Shown here: positions 47,641 to 59,747 of the stretch, one piece after another
Layout of the letters: each line of letters starts with the position of its first letter
Numbering within the stretch: the stretch's first letter is position 1
Assembly (NCBI GenBank): GCA_963756495.1
Contig: CAVWNS010000009.1
Coordinates: 248,001-312,000, forward strand
Length of the DNA stretch: 64,000 nucleotides
Direction of reading: 5' to 3'
Origin: DATFDN01 sp963756495
GTDB taxonomy: Bacteria > Pseudomonadota > Alphaproteobacteria > Acetobacterales > Acetobacteraceae
The notes under the pieces: model-generated
What the model was told of the DNA's origin: nothing
Seen by the model: only the letters and a program-made list of their open reading frames with translations
Database searches by the model: none
Translations under genes and position numbers: made by a program

Positions 47641-47781
47641 CGGCCTGTGGTGGTCCGTAGCTTCCGAAAGGCCGACAGCTCTTGGTGCCCGTTTTGGAAG
47701 GGTAGTTCAGCTGAGGGAATGGGCTGACCGAGGTCGTGCTCGCAGCGTTCAGGAGGGTCTTCCCGCCCCTGATGGGCTGCC

Positions 47782-47859
47782 ATGTGGACACCCGAGGATC
47801 GCGCGCTGGTCGGGGACTATGGGTTCGGCCAAGCCTTGAGCGACGACCAGTTCCGGTTG
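47782..47859 (+). mobile_element. IS5-type transposase N-terminal relic
   Basis: From ATG 47782 the codons read MWTPEDRALVGDYGFGQALS then DDQFRLV, the opening of IS5-like transposases (a short N-terminus followed by the LSDDQF-type DUF4096 segment). The text then degenerates and runs into the 3' end of the serine hydrolase gene. Only about 26 codons survive. A second, shorter copy of the same N-terminus lies at 61007. Confidence 0.6.
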
Positions 47860-47897
47860 GTCGGGGCGGACAGGACGCGCGTGACGCCGGCTGCGGC

Positions 47898-49754
47898 TCA
47901 AGGCAGCGGCGTCGTATCGAGCAATTGATCGACCAGCAACGTATACAGGCTGTGGAGCGTCGGCTCCGGCGACTGCGGCGGCCAGTCGCACGTGTTGATC
48001 ACGATCGCGTAGTCGGTGCCGTCCGTACGCGACCGTGCCCAGGTGGAAGTGCCAGGCGTGCTCCCCGAGCGGTCGTACCCGGGCGCTCGCCCGCCATTGC
48101 CCCAAACGGCATGACGGTGGATGAACTGCACCAGCGCCGTTGCGGAGGCTGCAAGCCCAGCGCAGCCAGCCGCAACCTCCTTGATCTCCTGGTCACCGCC
48201 ATAAACAGCCGGCACCAGCAGCGGCGACGACAGATCGAGCGGGCTCAGGCCCAGCCCTTCATCCTCGCAGATTGCCTCGTTCGCCGCCCGTTGAGCGGCG
48301 AGTGTCGAAGACAGCAGTACTTCTGTGATCCCTTCGGGCTGCAACAGTGTCTCATTCACGTAATCGAAGAATGCCTTTCCGGTCACGCGCTCCACCACAA
48401 TGCTCAGCAGGAGATACCCGTAATTCGAGTACTTGTAGTTGCTTCCGGGTGCAAAATCCAATGGTCGCATATACATAAATCGGGCAATATCAAGTTTGGC
48501 AACTACATGCGGCGGAGTTAGGCTCAGTCCGATCTCGCGCATCGAATATGTCGGATCGAACCCCGATCCCGTGGCGCTGTCATCATAGCCCGCTGTATGG
48601 TCGATCAGCTCCTGTATGGTGATCGCGTCACTGCGCGCGTCCGCGGGATGGGAGAATCCAAGCAGCGGATAGACGGTGGTTGCCGGCGTGAGTTGCTTGC
48701 CATCGTACAGCGCCTGGATCGCCGCCGCCGTGAACATCTTGCTCAAACTCGCCAGCAGGAACACGTCGCTAGGCTGCGTCACCCGATAGCCGGGCTCCGC
48801 CCAAGTATAGGCGCGCGCGAACTTGAGCCTACCGTCGTTGGCAATGGTCAGCTGCGCAGCGCGCACGGTGTTGGTCTGCATGAACTGCTGCATCAACGTG
48901 TCAAATGCGGCCAGCTTCGGCACGACCGCCCCTGTCACCGTCCACCGCCGAGTCAGCGGTATGTCTTGGGTAGCGAACACGGCGGCGTAGCGCGTATTGC
49001 TGCCGCTGCCGCCACCCTGCACGCAGATCGGATAGAATCCGGCCGCTAGTTGCTGATTGAAGGCAACCTGATAGCCGTCCGATGTCATGCCATGCCGCGC
49101 TACCCAAGGCCCGACCACATCGTCCTTGAACACCGAGCAGTATATCTGGTCACCCGACAGCGCGACATAGGCCGGCCGGTAGCCGTGCAGCGCATATCCC
49201 GGCAACTGTGTCTCGGTATTGAACGTCAGCTGATAGCCGTCCACCGTGTCGGATGGATGCACGTGCCACTTCACAAAGCCCGGACTAGGATGCCAGATAG
49301 CAGCATAGCGTCGGTCGCTCATACTGCCATAGATCGCGAAGGACCGCAGGATCATGCCTTGCGCTGCGGCCACGGCATTCTCGCCTTGGAAGGTCGCTTG
49401 GCTCGACACGGCGCCCGACGCCATTCCGTGGCGTGCCATCCACGTGCCGACGATGCCCTGTTCGAATACCGCGGCGAAAATCGCATTGCTTATCAAGCCG
49501 GTGGCAGAAACCAGCACTGGCACGAAGCCGTCCGCGGTCCATTTGTTAAAGAAAGCCTGGTAGTCCGCGCTGTTCACCCCATGCACCGCGACCCAGGGGG
49601 GGCCTTGGCGCTGCACCCAAACGGCCGCATAGCGCGGATCGCCGGGATCACCGTAGACGCTCAGTGAGATGATCCGGTAGCCCTGCGGGAACAATCTGTT
49701 AAAGTTGCTCTGGTGAACCGCGGCGGTCACCCCGTGGTAGGCTTCGATAGGCAT
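47898..49754 (-). CDS. Serine hydrolase with N-terminal tandem repeats (polyglycine-hydrolase-like)
   Basis: A 618-residue protein. Residues 1 to about 275 hold five repeats of roughly 50 residues, each with a HG(V/M)-x-F-N...GY/F...S...YAAVW/F pattern, resembling the bacterial tandem repeat (BTRD1) domain of polyglycine-hydrolase-like proteins. From about 280 to the end lies a class C beta-lactamase-type serine-hydrolase domain with S336-L-S-K339 as nucleophile motif, Y442-S-N444 and IQELIDHTAGY. Catalytic residues are therefore present. No signal peptide is evident at the start (ATG 49754 after GGGAGGC). The substrate is unknown: a peptide or peptidoglycan fragment is the usual inference. 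Confidence 0.85.
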   Translation of the reverse strand: MPIEAYHGVTAAVHQSNFNRLFPQGYRIISLSVYGDPGDPRYAAVWVQRQGPPWVAVHGVNSADYQAFFNKWTADGFVPVLVSATGLISNAIFAAVFEQGIVGTWMARHGMASGAVSSQATFQGENAVAAAQGMILRSFAIYGSMSDRRYAAIWHPSPGFVKWHVHPSDTVDGYQLTFNTETQLPGYALHGYRPAYVALSGDQIYCSVFKDDVVGPWVARHGMTSDGYQVAFNQQLAAGFYPICVQGGGSGSNTRYAAVFATQDIPLTRRWTVTGAVVPKLAAFDTLMQQFMQTNTVRAAQLTIANDGRLKFARAYTWAEPGYRVTQPSDVFLLASLSKMFTAAAIQALYDGKQLTPATTVYPLLGFSHPADARSDAITIQELIDHTAGYDDSATGSGFDPTYSMREIGLSLTPPHVVAKLDIARFMYMRPLDFAPGSNYKYSNYGYLLLSIVVERVTGKAFFDYVNETLLQPEGITEVLLSSTLAAQRAANEAICEDEGLGLSPLDLSSPLLVPAVYGGDQEIKEVAAGCAGLAASATALVQFIHRHAVWGNGGRAPGYDRSGSTPGTSTWARSRTDGTDYAIVINTCDWPPQSPEPTLHSLYTLLVDQLLDTTPLP

Positions 49755-49991
49755 AAGACTACGCCTCCCGAGCGGTTTGCTTGCTTCGTATCTCAGGCGA
49801 ACATCTTGGTCTAGCGTGGCCGGTTGATGCGCCGAATATGCAGCCGAGCGACGCTGGTGGGCAACGCGGCCGGCTGACGCTGCTGGAGGTGCCATCCGCA
49901 ATTGCCGGACTGAAAGGTGCGGACGAGGGCGGCGTCTATGGCGCGCAGAACCCGTCTGATAACGAGAAGCGGCACCGGCCTGTCAGCCGCA

Positions 49992-52858
<2,867 letters not shown>

Positions 52859-52862
<4 letters not shown>

Positions 52863-53254
52863 AGGCTCTCCACGAAATCCTTGTAGGCGACCTCGTCCAT
52901 CAGCTCCTCAAATTGGGCCGGGTCATCCAGTTCCAGACGGAAAAGCCACGCTTCGCCCTCGGGATCGGTATTCGCCAGCGCCGGATCCTCAACCACCGGC
53001 GGGTTGGTCTCCACCACCTTGCCTGCGAGCGGGGCGTACACGTCCGAGGCAGCTTTCACGCTCTCGACCACCGCGCACGCTTCCTCGCGATCGACCGCAC
53101 GGCCGACATCGGGCAGTTCGATAAACACGATGTCGCCCAGCGCCTCCTGGGCGTGCTCGGTAATGCCGATGGTGGCGATCGCGCCGTCGAGGCGCACCCA
53201 TTCGTGCTCCTTCGTGTAACGGGTCTCGTGATGGCTCCGATCCGTGAAGGGCAT
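52859..53254 (-). CDS. gcvH: Glycine cleavage system H protein
   Basis: A 131-residue lipoyl carrier. The lipoylated lysine is in VVESVKAASDVYAPLAG near residue 68; the start region has RYTKEHEWVRLDG and the family's GITEHAQEALGDIVFIELPDVG. It is modified by the lipoate pathway that includes lipA in this window. It lies 21 bases after gcvT and overlaps gcvP by four. Confidence 0.96.
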
Positions 53255-53275
53255 GTCGGTCTCCGGGCTGGCGGC

Positions 53276-54480
53276 TTAGCGGACGTAGCGATGCGCGACG
53301 AAGGGCAGCGGCGCGACCACGGCGGGCAACGGCTTGCCTCGCACCATCAGATGCAGGCGGGTGCCCGGCTCTGCGAGGTCTCGACGCACATAGCCCATCG
53401 CGATGGGCACGTTCAGACTGGGCGAGAAGCCGCCCGAGGTGACGAAGCCGGCCTCGGTGCCGTCATCGGCGACGATTTCCGTGCCGGCGCGGGCCGGTGC
53501 CCGACCCTCCGGGCGCAAACCGACGCGAAGGCGGGAGGGATGATGCTCCGCCTGATCGCGGATGGCGGCGGCGCCAGGAAAGTCCCACGCCGCACGCCGG
53601 CGCTTGCCGATCACCCAGCCAAGCCCGGCCTCGATCGGCGTGGTCAGCTCGTCGATGTCGTTGCCATAGAGGCAGAGCCCCGCCTCGAGCCGCAGCGAGT
53701 CGCGCGCGCCCAGGCCCGCCGGAGCGACCTCATCCTCGGCCAGCAACGCGCCGGCCAGCGCCTCGGCGCGCTCGGCGGGAATCGAGATCTCGAACCCGTC
53801 CTCCCCGGTATAGCCGGAGCGGGTGACGAGACAGGGAATGCCGGCCACATCGAGCGCGGCGGCGCCCATAAAGGGCAAGGAGGTCGCGGCGGGCGAAAGA
53901 CGGCCCAGCACCGCCGCGGCCATCGGGCCTTGAAGCGCGAGCAGCGCGCGGTCCTCGATCTCCGTGAGCTGCACCCCGTCGGGCAGCCCAGCCGCAATAT
54001 GCGGGAAGGTCCTCCGCCCTGCGGCTGGCGTTCACGACCAGGAACAACCGGTCCTCGGCCAGCCGCGCCACCATCATGTCGTCGAGGATGCCGCCGGCCT
54101 CGTTGGTCAGCAGCGTGTAGCGCTGCCGGCCGGGACGCAGGCCGACGATGTCGCCGGGCACCAGACGCTCCAGCGCGGCAACCGCAGTGGCGCCGGTGAG
54201 CAGTACCTGGCCCATGTGCGAGACGTCGAACAGCGCGGCCTTCTCGCGGCAGTGCCGGTGCTCGGCCATGACGCCGCCACGGCAACGGGCGGCCATGGCG
54301 CCGGACAGGTCGGTACTGGACGGGCAGGGCGTAGCCGGCGAACGCGACCATGCGCGCCCCGAGCGCGCGATGCCACGCATCAAGTGGCGTGGTCCGCACA
54401 GGTGGCGGCGTCGGGTCGTCGATCAGGGCATTCTCGACCAAAGGACACGCTCCGCGACAAAGGCTCTCCGCCGGCAACAT
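53276..54480 (-). CDS. gcvT: Glycine cleavage system T protein (frameshifted as sequenced)
   Basis: Aminomethyltransferase that moves the methylene group to tetrahydrofolate. Segments TTPLDAWHRALGARMVAFAGY, CREKAALFDVSHMGQ, LTNEAGGILDDMMV and GYTGEDGFEI are clear but lie in three frames. One C too many near 54312 and one near 54004 (both as G runs on the plus strand) explain this. Between PVQY and GVMAEH there is also an in-frame insertion of about 14 residues. ATG 54480 gives 400 residues; GTG 54399 gives 373, nearer to usual. The first ~80 bases after 54480 can pair with the riboswitch end and may still be leader, so the start is uncertain. Confidence 0.85.
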
Positions 54481-54493
54481 GCCTGCGGAACAG

Positions 54494-54698
54494 CCCCCCT
54501 CTGTCGCGGGAACCTGAGAGATTCAGGCGCGTGCCCCGATCGGGCGGCGCGTCCTTACTCCGTCGGTGCGGCCCGCCAGGATCGCGGCGTGCCGGCTTTC
54601 CAGAGGTCCCCGGTTCCGACGCGGTCCTTCTGCCTGAGCGTTTCCGGGGGCCGGTTGCGCCTTCGGCGGCGGAGGGTCATCCGCTCTCTCCCGCGCCG
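54494..54698 (-). promoter_or_regulatory. Tandem glycine riboswitch upstream of gcvT
   Basis: Two aptamers follow each other on the minus strand. Aptamer 1 has CGCGGGAGAG, CCGCCGAAGGCGCAA and GGAAACGCTCAGGCAGAAGGACC; aptamer 2 has CTCTGGAAAGCC, CACCGACGGAGTAA, then CTCTCAGG and GCGACAGAGGGG. These are the conserved pieces of the class. Downstream, CCTTTGTCGC (about 54453-54462) can pair with GCGACAGAGG, a likely expression platform. Glycine binding is expected to switch on gcvT-gcvH-gcvP. Confidence 0.9.
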
Positions 54699-54841
54699 GA
54701 GTGTTCGGGACAGATTCCATATGGGCCATTCGCGCGCCCGAGACAACGCACGATTCCCTTTTGGTCCCTCCCACGGGCGCCAGATCGGTGCAATCCTCGC
54801 CACAGGCCGGAGAACCGGCGCAAGCGCGACGGAGGGGGCAA

Positions 54842-55672
54842 ATGGAATTGGCGCAGGACCAGCGGATGGAAGGCAAGGTCGCGATCGTGACGGGCGCAGG
54901 GTCACGCGCCGACGGGATCGGCAATGGGCGCGCTGCCTCCGTGCTGCTCGCGCGACACGGGGCTCGGGTGGCGCTGGTGGACGAGAATGCCGAGTGGGTG
55001 GCGCGCACGCAGGCGATGATCGAGGCCGAGGGTGGCATCAGCCACATCGTGGCGGCCGACGTCACCAACCCCGAGGACTGCGCCCGCATCGTGCGCGAGA
55101 CCGCGCGCCTATGGGGTCGGGTGGACGTGCTGGTGAACAATGTCGGAATCTCTGGCCCGACCGGGACGGCGGTCGATGTCGATCTAGAGGCCTGGGACCG
55201 CGCGCTGCGCGTCAACGTGACCTCGATGATGCTAATGGCGAAGTTTGCGATCCCGGAAATGGCGCGCAACGGCGGCGGGGCGGTCATCAATATCGCCTCC
55301 TATGCCGGGCTGTTTGGCGGGCATCCGAGCCTGCTCTATCCGACCTCGAAGGGCGCGGTGGTGAACATGACGCGCGCGATGGCCGCGCACCACGCCGCCC
55401 AGGGCATTCGCGTGAACGCGGTGGCTCCTGGCATGGTCTACACGCCGATGGTCTATGCCGGCGGCATGAGCGAGGACGCGCGCATAGCGCGGCGCAACCG
55501 CTCCCTGCTGAAGACCGAGGGCAGCGGCTGGGATGTCGGCAACGCGGTCCTCTATCTGGCCAGCGAGGCGGCGCGCTGGGTGACGGGAATCGTGCTCCCT
55601 GTGGACGCCGGCGCATCGGCCGCGCCGTCAGCCTACCCGGCACGCGACAGGACAGAGCCGGTGACCCGCTAA
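54842..55672 (+). CDS. SDR-family oxidoreductase
   Basis: A 276-residue short-chain dehydrogenase. The nucleotide motif is extended, TGAGSRADGIGNGRA near residue 20, an unusually long insertion between TGxG and GIG. VLVNNVGISGP near 95, the catalytic serine in INIASYAG and YPTSK near 170 are present. Its ATG follows GGAGGGG. It is divergent from the gcv operon, with the riboswitch leader beginning 144 bases away. Substrate unknown. Confidence 0.87.
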   Translation: MELAQDQRMEGKVAIVTGAGSRADGIGNGRAASVLLARHGARVALVDENAEWVARTQAMIEAEGGISHIVAADVTNPEDCARIVRETARLWGRVDVLVNNVGISGPTGTAVDVDLEAWDRALRVNVTSMMLMAKFAIPEMARNGGGAVINIASYAGLFGGHPSLLYPTSKGAVVNMTRAMAAHHAAQGIRVNAVAPGMVYTPMVYAGGMSEDARIARRNRSLLKTEGSGWDVGNAVLYLASEAARWVTGIVLPVDAGASAAPSAYPARDRTEPVTR

Positions 55673-55682
55673 AGGCATTAGG

Positions 55683-55874
55683 TCAGGGCGCGCGGGCCCT
55701 GGCCACCGCCCCGGATTGCGCGCGGGCCAGGTTCATGCCTTGCGCGATCGCCTGCACGTCAAGCTGTACACGCTCGCTGTGCGAGAGGTCGCTGTCCTCG
55801 GTCGTGGAGAGCACCGGCACGGACGCGCAGCTCGCGACGTAGAGAAGTGCCAGAAGGGTCGCGGCAGCACGCAT
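55683..55874 (-). CDS. Small predicted lipoprotein
   Basis: A 63-residue protein with a short basic start (MRAAA), a hydrophobic stretch and a lipobox VASC ending at residue 16, so a mature acylated peptide of about 47 residues is expected in the envelope. The mature part contains a likely amphipathic helix (HSERVQLDVQAIAQGMNLA). I do not recognise a family. It converges with the SDR gene with a ten-base gap. Confidence 0.55.
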   Translation of the reverse strand: MRAAATLLALLYVASCASVPVLSTTEDSDLSHSERVQLDVQAIAQGMNLARAQSGAVARARAP

Positions 55875-56085
55875 GGTGTCAGTCTCGGTTCACGAGTATT
55901 GGAGCATGATCTTACGGATCGCCTGGCCTTCCCTCAAGCAGCAACCGCAGGGCTCCGGCCGCCTCACCTTGACCCTGGGCCGGACCCGGGCGGTAGAATG
56001 GCCGTGACTAGACCCCGTGCGCAGCAGACCGACCCGTGCGCAGCAAACCGAGACGACGCGCGCCGGCGCGCAATCAGGAGTAAGC

Positions 56086-56959
56086 ATGCCCAGCCTTAAC
56101 TATGCATCCCCCACGACGGTCAACGAGGCCGTCGCCCTTCTGGCCGGTGCGCCCGGCCTGGCGAAGGTTTTGTCAGGCGGCACCGACCTCCTGGTCCAGC
56201 TTCGTTCGGGCCGTGTGAAGCCCGAGCTGATCGTGGACACCAAACGTCTGCCGGGCATCATGGGCATACGTGAGGAGGCGGGCGGCTTCGTCATCGGCGC
56301 CGCCACGCCGGGCGCGGTGCTGGAAGCCCACGAGGGACTGAAGCGCGCCTATCCCGGCGTGGTGGAGGCGATGGACCTGATCGGCTCGACCCAGATCCAG
56401 GGCCGCGCCTCGCTGGCGGGGAATTTGTGCAACGCCTCGCCGGCTGCCGACAGCGTGCCGGCGATGTTTGCCGCCGGCGCGGTCGCGGTGGTTCTCGGCC
56501 CGAACGGCCGGCGCGAGATTCCAGTCGAGCAGGTCCCGACGGGACCGGGCCGCACCTCGCTCGCCAAGGGCGAGTTCATCCTGGAGTTCCGGCTGCCTCC
56601 CCGTCCGGCACGCGCATCGGACGCCTATCTTCGCTTCATCCCACGCACTGAGATGGACATCGCGGTGGTGGGCTGCGGGGTCAGCGTCGCGCTGGACGGG
56701 GACGGCGTCTGCACCGCCGCACGCGTCAGCCTGGGCGCCATCGCGCCGACGGTGCTGCTGGTCCCCGCCGCAGCCGATGCGTTGGTCGGCACGCGCCTTG
56801 ACGATGCCGCGCTGGCCAAGCTGGACGCCGCGGCGCAGGCGGCTTGTCGCCCGATCACCGACAAGCGCGGAACCGTCGAGTACCCGGACCAAGATCGCGG
56901 GGGTGCTCGCACGCCGCACCGCCGCCATTGCATTCGAGCGCGCCCGAGCGCGCGGGTAA
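56086..56959 (+). CDS. Molybdenum hydroxylase FAD-binding subunit (frameshifted near the end)
   Basis: Medium subunit of a xanthine-dehydrogenase/CO-dehydrogenase-type enzyme, passing electrons from the iron-sulfur subunit through FAD. The FAD-binding motifs LSGGTDLLVQLRSG near residue 33 and TQIQGRASLAGNLCNASPAADSVPA near 105 are typical of this subunit. One C too many in CCC at 56883-56885 shifts the last 25 codons; corrected, the end reads TKIAGVLARRTAAIAFERAR and the protein has 290 residues. CAGGAG precedes the ATG. It is the first gene of a three-subunit operon. Confidence 0.87.
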
Positions 56960-56968
56960 GGGAATCAC

Positions 56969-57460
56969 ATGAGCAAGCATCACGTCACCACGATGATCAA
57001 CAACGAACCCGTCGAGTTCCTCTGCGAGACGCAGGAGACGATGCTCGACGTGCTGCGCAACACGCTGAACCTGACCGGCAGCAAGGAGGGGTGCGCCTCG
57101 GGCGACTGCGGCGCGTGCAGCATCATCTGCGACGGCAAGCTGGTCTGCTCCTGCCTGATGCTGGGCGTGGAGGCCGACGGCCATGACATCATCACCGTGG
57201 AGGGCGTCGCGCGCGGCGACGAGCTGCACCCGGTGCAGCGCCAGTTCCTGGAACACGCCGCGCTGCAATGCGGCTTCTGCACCCCCGGGTTGATCGTCGC
57301 CGCCAAGGCGCTGCTGGACGAGAATCCGAACCCGACCGAGGAAGAGGCGCGCTACTGGCTCGCGGGCAACCTGTGCCGCTGCACGGGTTACGACAAGATC
57401 CTCGCGGCCGTCATGGACGCTGCCGCCGAGATGCGCGAAGAGAAGAGGGCCACAGCATGA
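56969..57460 (+). CDS. Molybdenum hydroxylase 2Fe-2S subunit
   Basis: A 163-residue small subunit. The plant-ferredoxin-type cluster cysteines are in GCASGDCGACSIICDGKLVCSC near residue 42, and the second cluster in CGFCTPGLIVAAKALL and GNLCRCTGY. It relays electrons from the molybdenum site to FAD. It starts nine bases after the FAD subunit and overlaps the large subunit by four. Confidence 0.95.
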   Translation: MSKHHVTTMINNEPVEFLCETQETMLDVLRNTLNLTGSKEGCASGDCGACSIICDGKLVCSCLMLGVEADGHDIITVEGVARGDELHPVQRQFLEHAALQCGFCTPGLIVAAKALLDENPNPTEEEARYWLAGNLCRCTGYDKILAAVMDAAAEMREEKRATA

Positions 57461-59736
57461 ACTACATCGTCAGCAAGCCGGAACTGAAGGTCGTCGGCAC
57501 TCGCCCGGTGCGACCCGACGGCGTGGACAAGGTGACGGGGCGCGCGCAGTTCGGCGCCGACATGGTGTTGCCGGGAATGCTGTGGGCGAAGGTCAAGCGC
57601 AGCCCGCACGCGCACGCGCGCATCCGCTCGATCGACGCCGCGAAGGCGCTGGCGCTGCCCGGCGTGCGCGCCGTGGTGACTGCCGCCGACTTCCCCGACA
57701 TCGCCAGCGAGGAGGCGTTCGTCGGCGAGGGGCCGATGAACTTCCGCGACCTGTCGCGCAACTGCATCGCCCGCGACAAGGCCCTCTATGAGGGCCATGC
57801 CGTCGCCGCCGTCGCCGCCATCTCGCAATCGGTCGCCGACGCCGCGCTGGAATTGATCGCGGTCGACTATGAGGTGCTGCCGCACGTCATCGAGGTCGAG
57901 GCGGCGATGGCGCCGGACGCGCCGGTGCTGCACGACGACCTGTTCACCCAGGGGCTCGACGCCCAGCCCGCCAAGCCGTCCAACATCGCCAAGCGCGTCG
58001 TCTTCAAGAAGGGCGACATCGAGGCCGGCTTCCGCGCCGCCGATGTTGTGGTCGAGGGCCGCTACAGCACCCAGCCGGTGCACCAGGCCTATATCGAGCC
58101 CCATGCCTGCGTGGTCAGCGTCGCCGCCGACGGCCAGGCACTGATCTACAGCTCCAGCCAGGGCCAGTTCATGGTGCGCGCCTACTGCGCCAAGCTGCTG
58201 GGCTGGGACGTCGCCAACATCCGCGCCGTGCCGATGGAGATCGGCGGCGGGTTCGGCGGCAAGACGCTGGTCTACCTGGAGCCGCTGGCGCTGGCGCTGG
58301 CGAAGAAGACCGGCCGGGCGGTGAAGATGGTGATGACGCGCGAGGACGTGTTCCGCGCCTCCGGCCCGACCTCGGGCGCGGTAATCGACGTGAAGATCGG
58401 CGCCAAGCGCGATGGCACCATCGTCGCCGCCAAGCAGATCCTGAAATACCAGGCCGGCGCCTTCCCCGGCTCGCCCATCGGGCCGGGCTGTATGTGCGGC
58501 TTCGCGATGTACGAAGTGCCGAATGTCGATGTGGAGGGCTTTGACGTCGTCTCCAACCGGCCCAAGGTTGCGGCCTACCGGGCGCCCGGCGCGCCGATCT
58601 CGTCGTGGGCGGTGGAGAGCGCGCTTGACGATCTGGCGCGCAAGCTGGACATGGACCCGATCGCGCTGCGCGAGAAGAATGCGGTCGGCGAGGGCAGCAA
58701 GACCCATTACGGGCCGAGCTTCCGCGACATCGGCTTCCGGGAGACCCTGGCGGCGGCGAAGAACCATCCGCACTACAGCGCCCCGCTCGGCCCCAACCAG
58801 GGTCGCGGGATCGGGTGCGGGTTCTGGTTCAACATCGGCGGCGAATCTTCCGCGGCGGTGCATGTGAACGAGGACGGCACCGCTGGTGTGGTGTCGGGCA
58901 GCCCCGATATCGGCGGCTCGCGCGCCTCGATGGCGATCATGGCGGCCGAGGTGCTGGGCATCCCGGTCGAGAAGGTGCGCCCGATCATCGGCGACACCAG
59001 CTCGATCGGCTTCACCAACGTTACCGGCGGATCACGCGTCACCTTTGCCACCGGCATGGCGGTGACCCAGGCCGGTGAGCGCGTGGTTGATCAGCTCAAG
59101 GCCCGCGCCGCGCAGATCTGGGAGATTCCGGTCGAAGCGGTGGAATGGCGCGACGGTGCGGCATACCCCGCCGGATCGAACGCCGGCGGCTTCGAGCCGC
59201 TGAGCCTGGCGGACATCGCGTTGAAGGCCGGGCGCACCGGCGGCCCGATCAGCTCGGAGGTGTCGCTGAACGCGCAGGGCGCCGGCCCCGGATTCGGGGT
59301 GCATATCTGCGACGTGGAGGTCGATCCCGAGACCGGGCGTACAACGATCCTGCGCTACACGGCCGTGCAGGATGTGGGGAAGGCGATTCATCCGTCCTAT
59401 GTGGAGGGGCAGATCCAGGGCGGCGCGGCGCAGGGCATCGGCTGGGCGCTGAACGAGGAATACGTGTACGACGCGCAGGGGCGGATGGAGAACCCCGGCT
59501 TCCTCGACTACCGCGTGCCGGTCGCCTCCGACCTGCCGCGCATCGAGGCGGTGATGGTCGAGGTGCCCAACCCGCGCCACCCGTTCGGCGCGCGCGGCGT
59601 GGGCGAGGTGCCGATCGTGCCGCCAATGGCCACCGTCGGCAACGCGATCCGCGCCGCCATCGGCATCCGGATGCACGACCTGCCGATGTCCCCGCCCAAG
59701 GTCCGCGCGGCACTGGACGCGGCCAAGGCGTCCTGA
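57457..59736 (+). CDS. Molybdopterin-binding large subunit of a xanthine-dehydrogenase-family hydroxylase
   Basis: A 759-residue catalytic subunit that binds the molybdenum cofactor. Conserved pieces are GVDKVTGRAQFGADM near residue 20, MEIGGGFGGKTLVYLEPLALALA near 260, VAAYRAPGAP near 367 and GARGVGEVPIVPP near 710, whose glutamate is the presumed catalytic base. The active-site loop reads AYRAPGAP, not the AYxCSFR of form I CO dehydrogenase or the AYRGAGR of form II, so CO oxidation is unlikely; an aldehyde, N-heterocycle or aromatic CoA ester is possible. ATG 57457 overlaps the iron-sulfur gene (ATGA). Confidence 0.93.
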   Translation: MNYIVSKPELKVVGTRPVRPDGVDKVTGRAQFGADMVLPGMLWAKVKRSPHAHARIRSIDAAKALALPGVRAVVTAADFPDIASEEAFVGEGPMNFRDLSRNCIARDKALYEGHAVAAVAAISQSVADAALELIAVDYEVLPHVIEVEAAMAPDAPVLHDDLFTQGLDAQPAKPSNIAKRVVFKKGDIEAGFRAADVVVEGRYSTQPVHQAYIEPHACVVSVAADGQALIYSSSQGQFMVRAYCAKLLGWDVANIRAVPMEIGGGFGGKTLVYLEPLALALAKKTGRAVKMVMTREDVFRASGPTSGAVIDVKIGAKRDGTIVAAKQILKYQAGAFPGSPIGPGCMCGFAMYEVPNVDVEGFDVVSNRPKVAAYRAPGAPISSWAVESALDDLARKLDMDPIALREKNAVGEGSKTHYGPSFRDIGFRETLAAAKNHPHYSAPLGPNQGRGIGCGFWFNIGGESSAAVHVNEDGTAGVVSGSPDIGGSRASMAIMAAEVLGIPVEKVRPIIGDTSSIGFTNVTGGSRVTFATGMAVTQAGERVVDQLKARAAQIWEIPVEAVEWRDGAAYPAGSNAGGFEPLSLADIALKAGRTGGPISSEVSLNAQGAGPGFGVHICDVEVDPETGRTTILRYTAVQDVGKAIHPSYVEGQIQGGAAQGIGWALNEEYVYDAQGRMENPGFLDYRVPVASDLPRIEAVMVEVPNPRHPFGARGVGEVPIVPPMATVGNAIRAAIGIRMHDLPMSPPKVRAALDAAKAS

Positions 59737-59747
59737 CGGCCGGGGGA

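Noticed and set aside
57457..59736. Form I aerobic CO dehydrogenase (coxL) assignment
   Set aside because: The required AYxCSFR active-site motif is absent.
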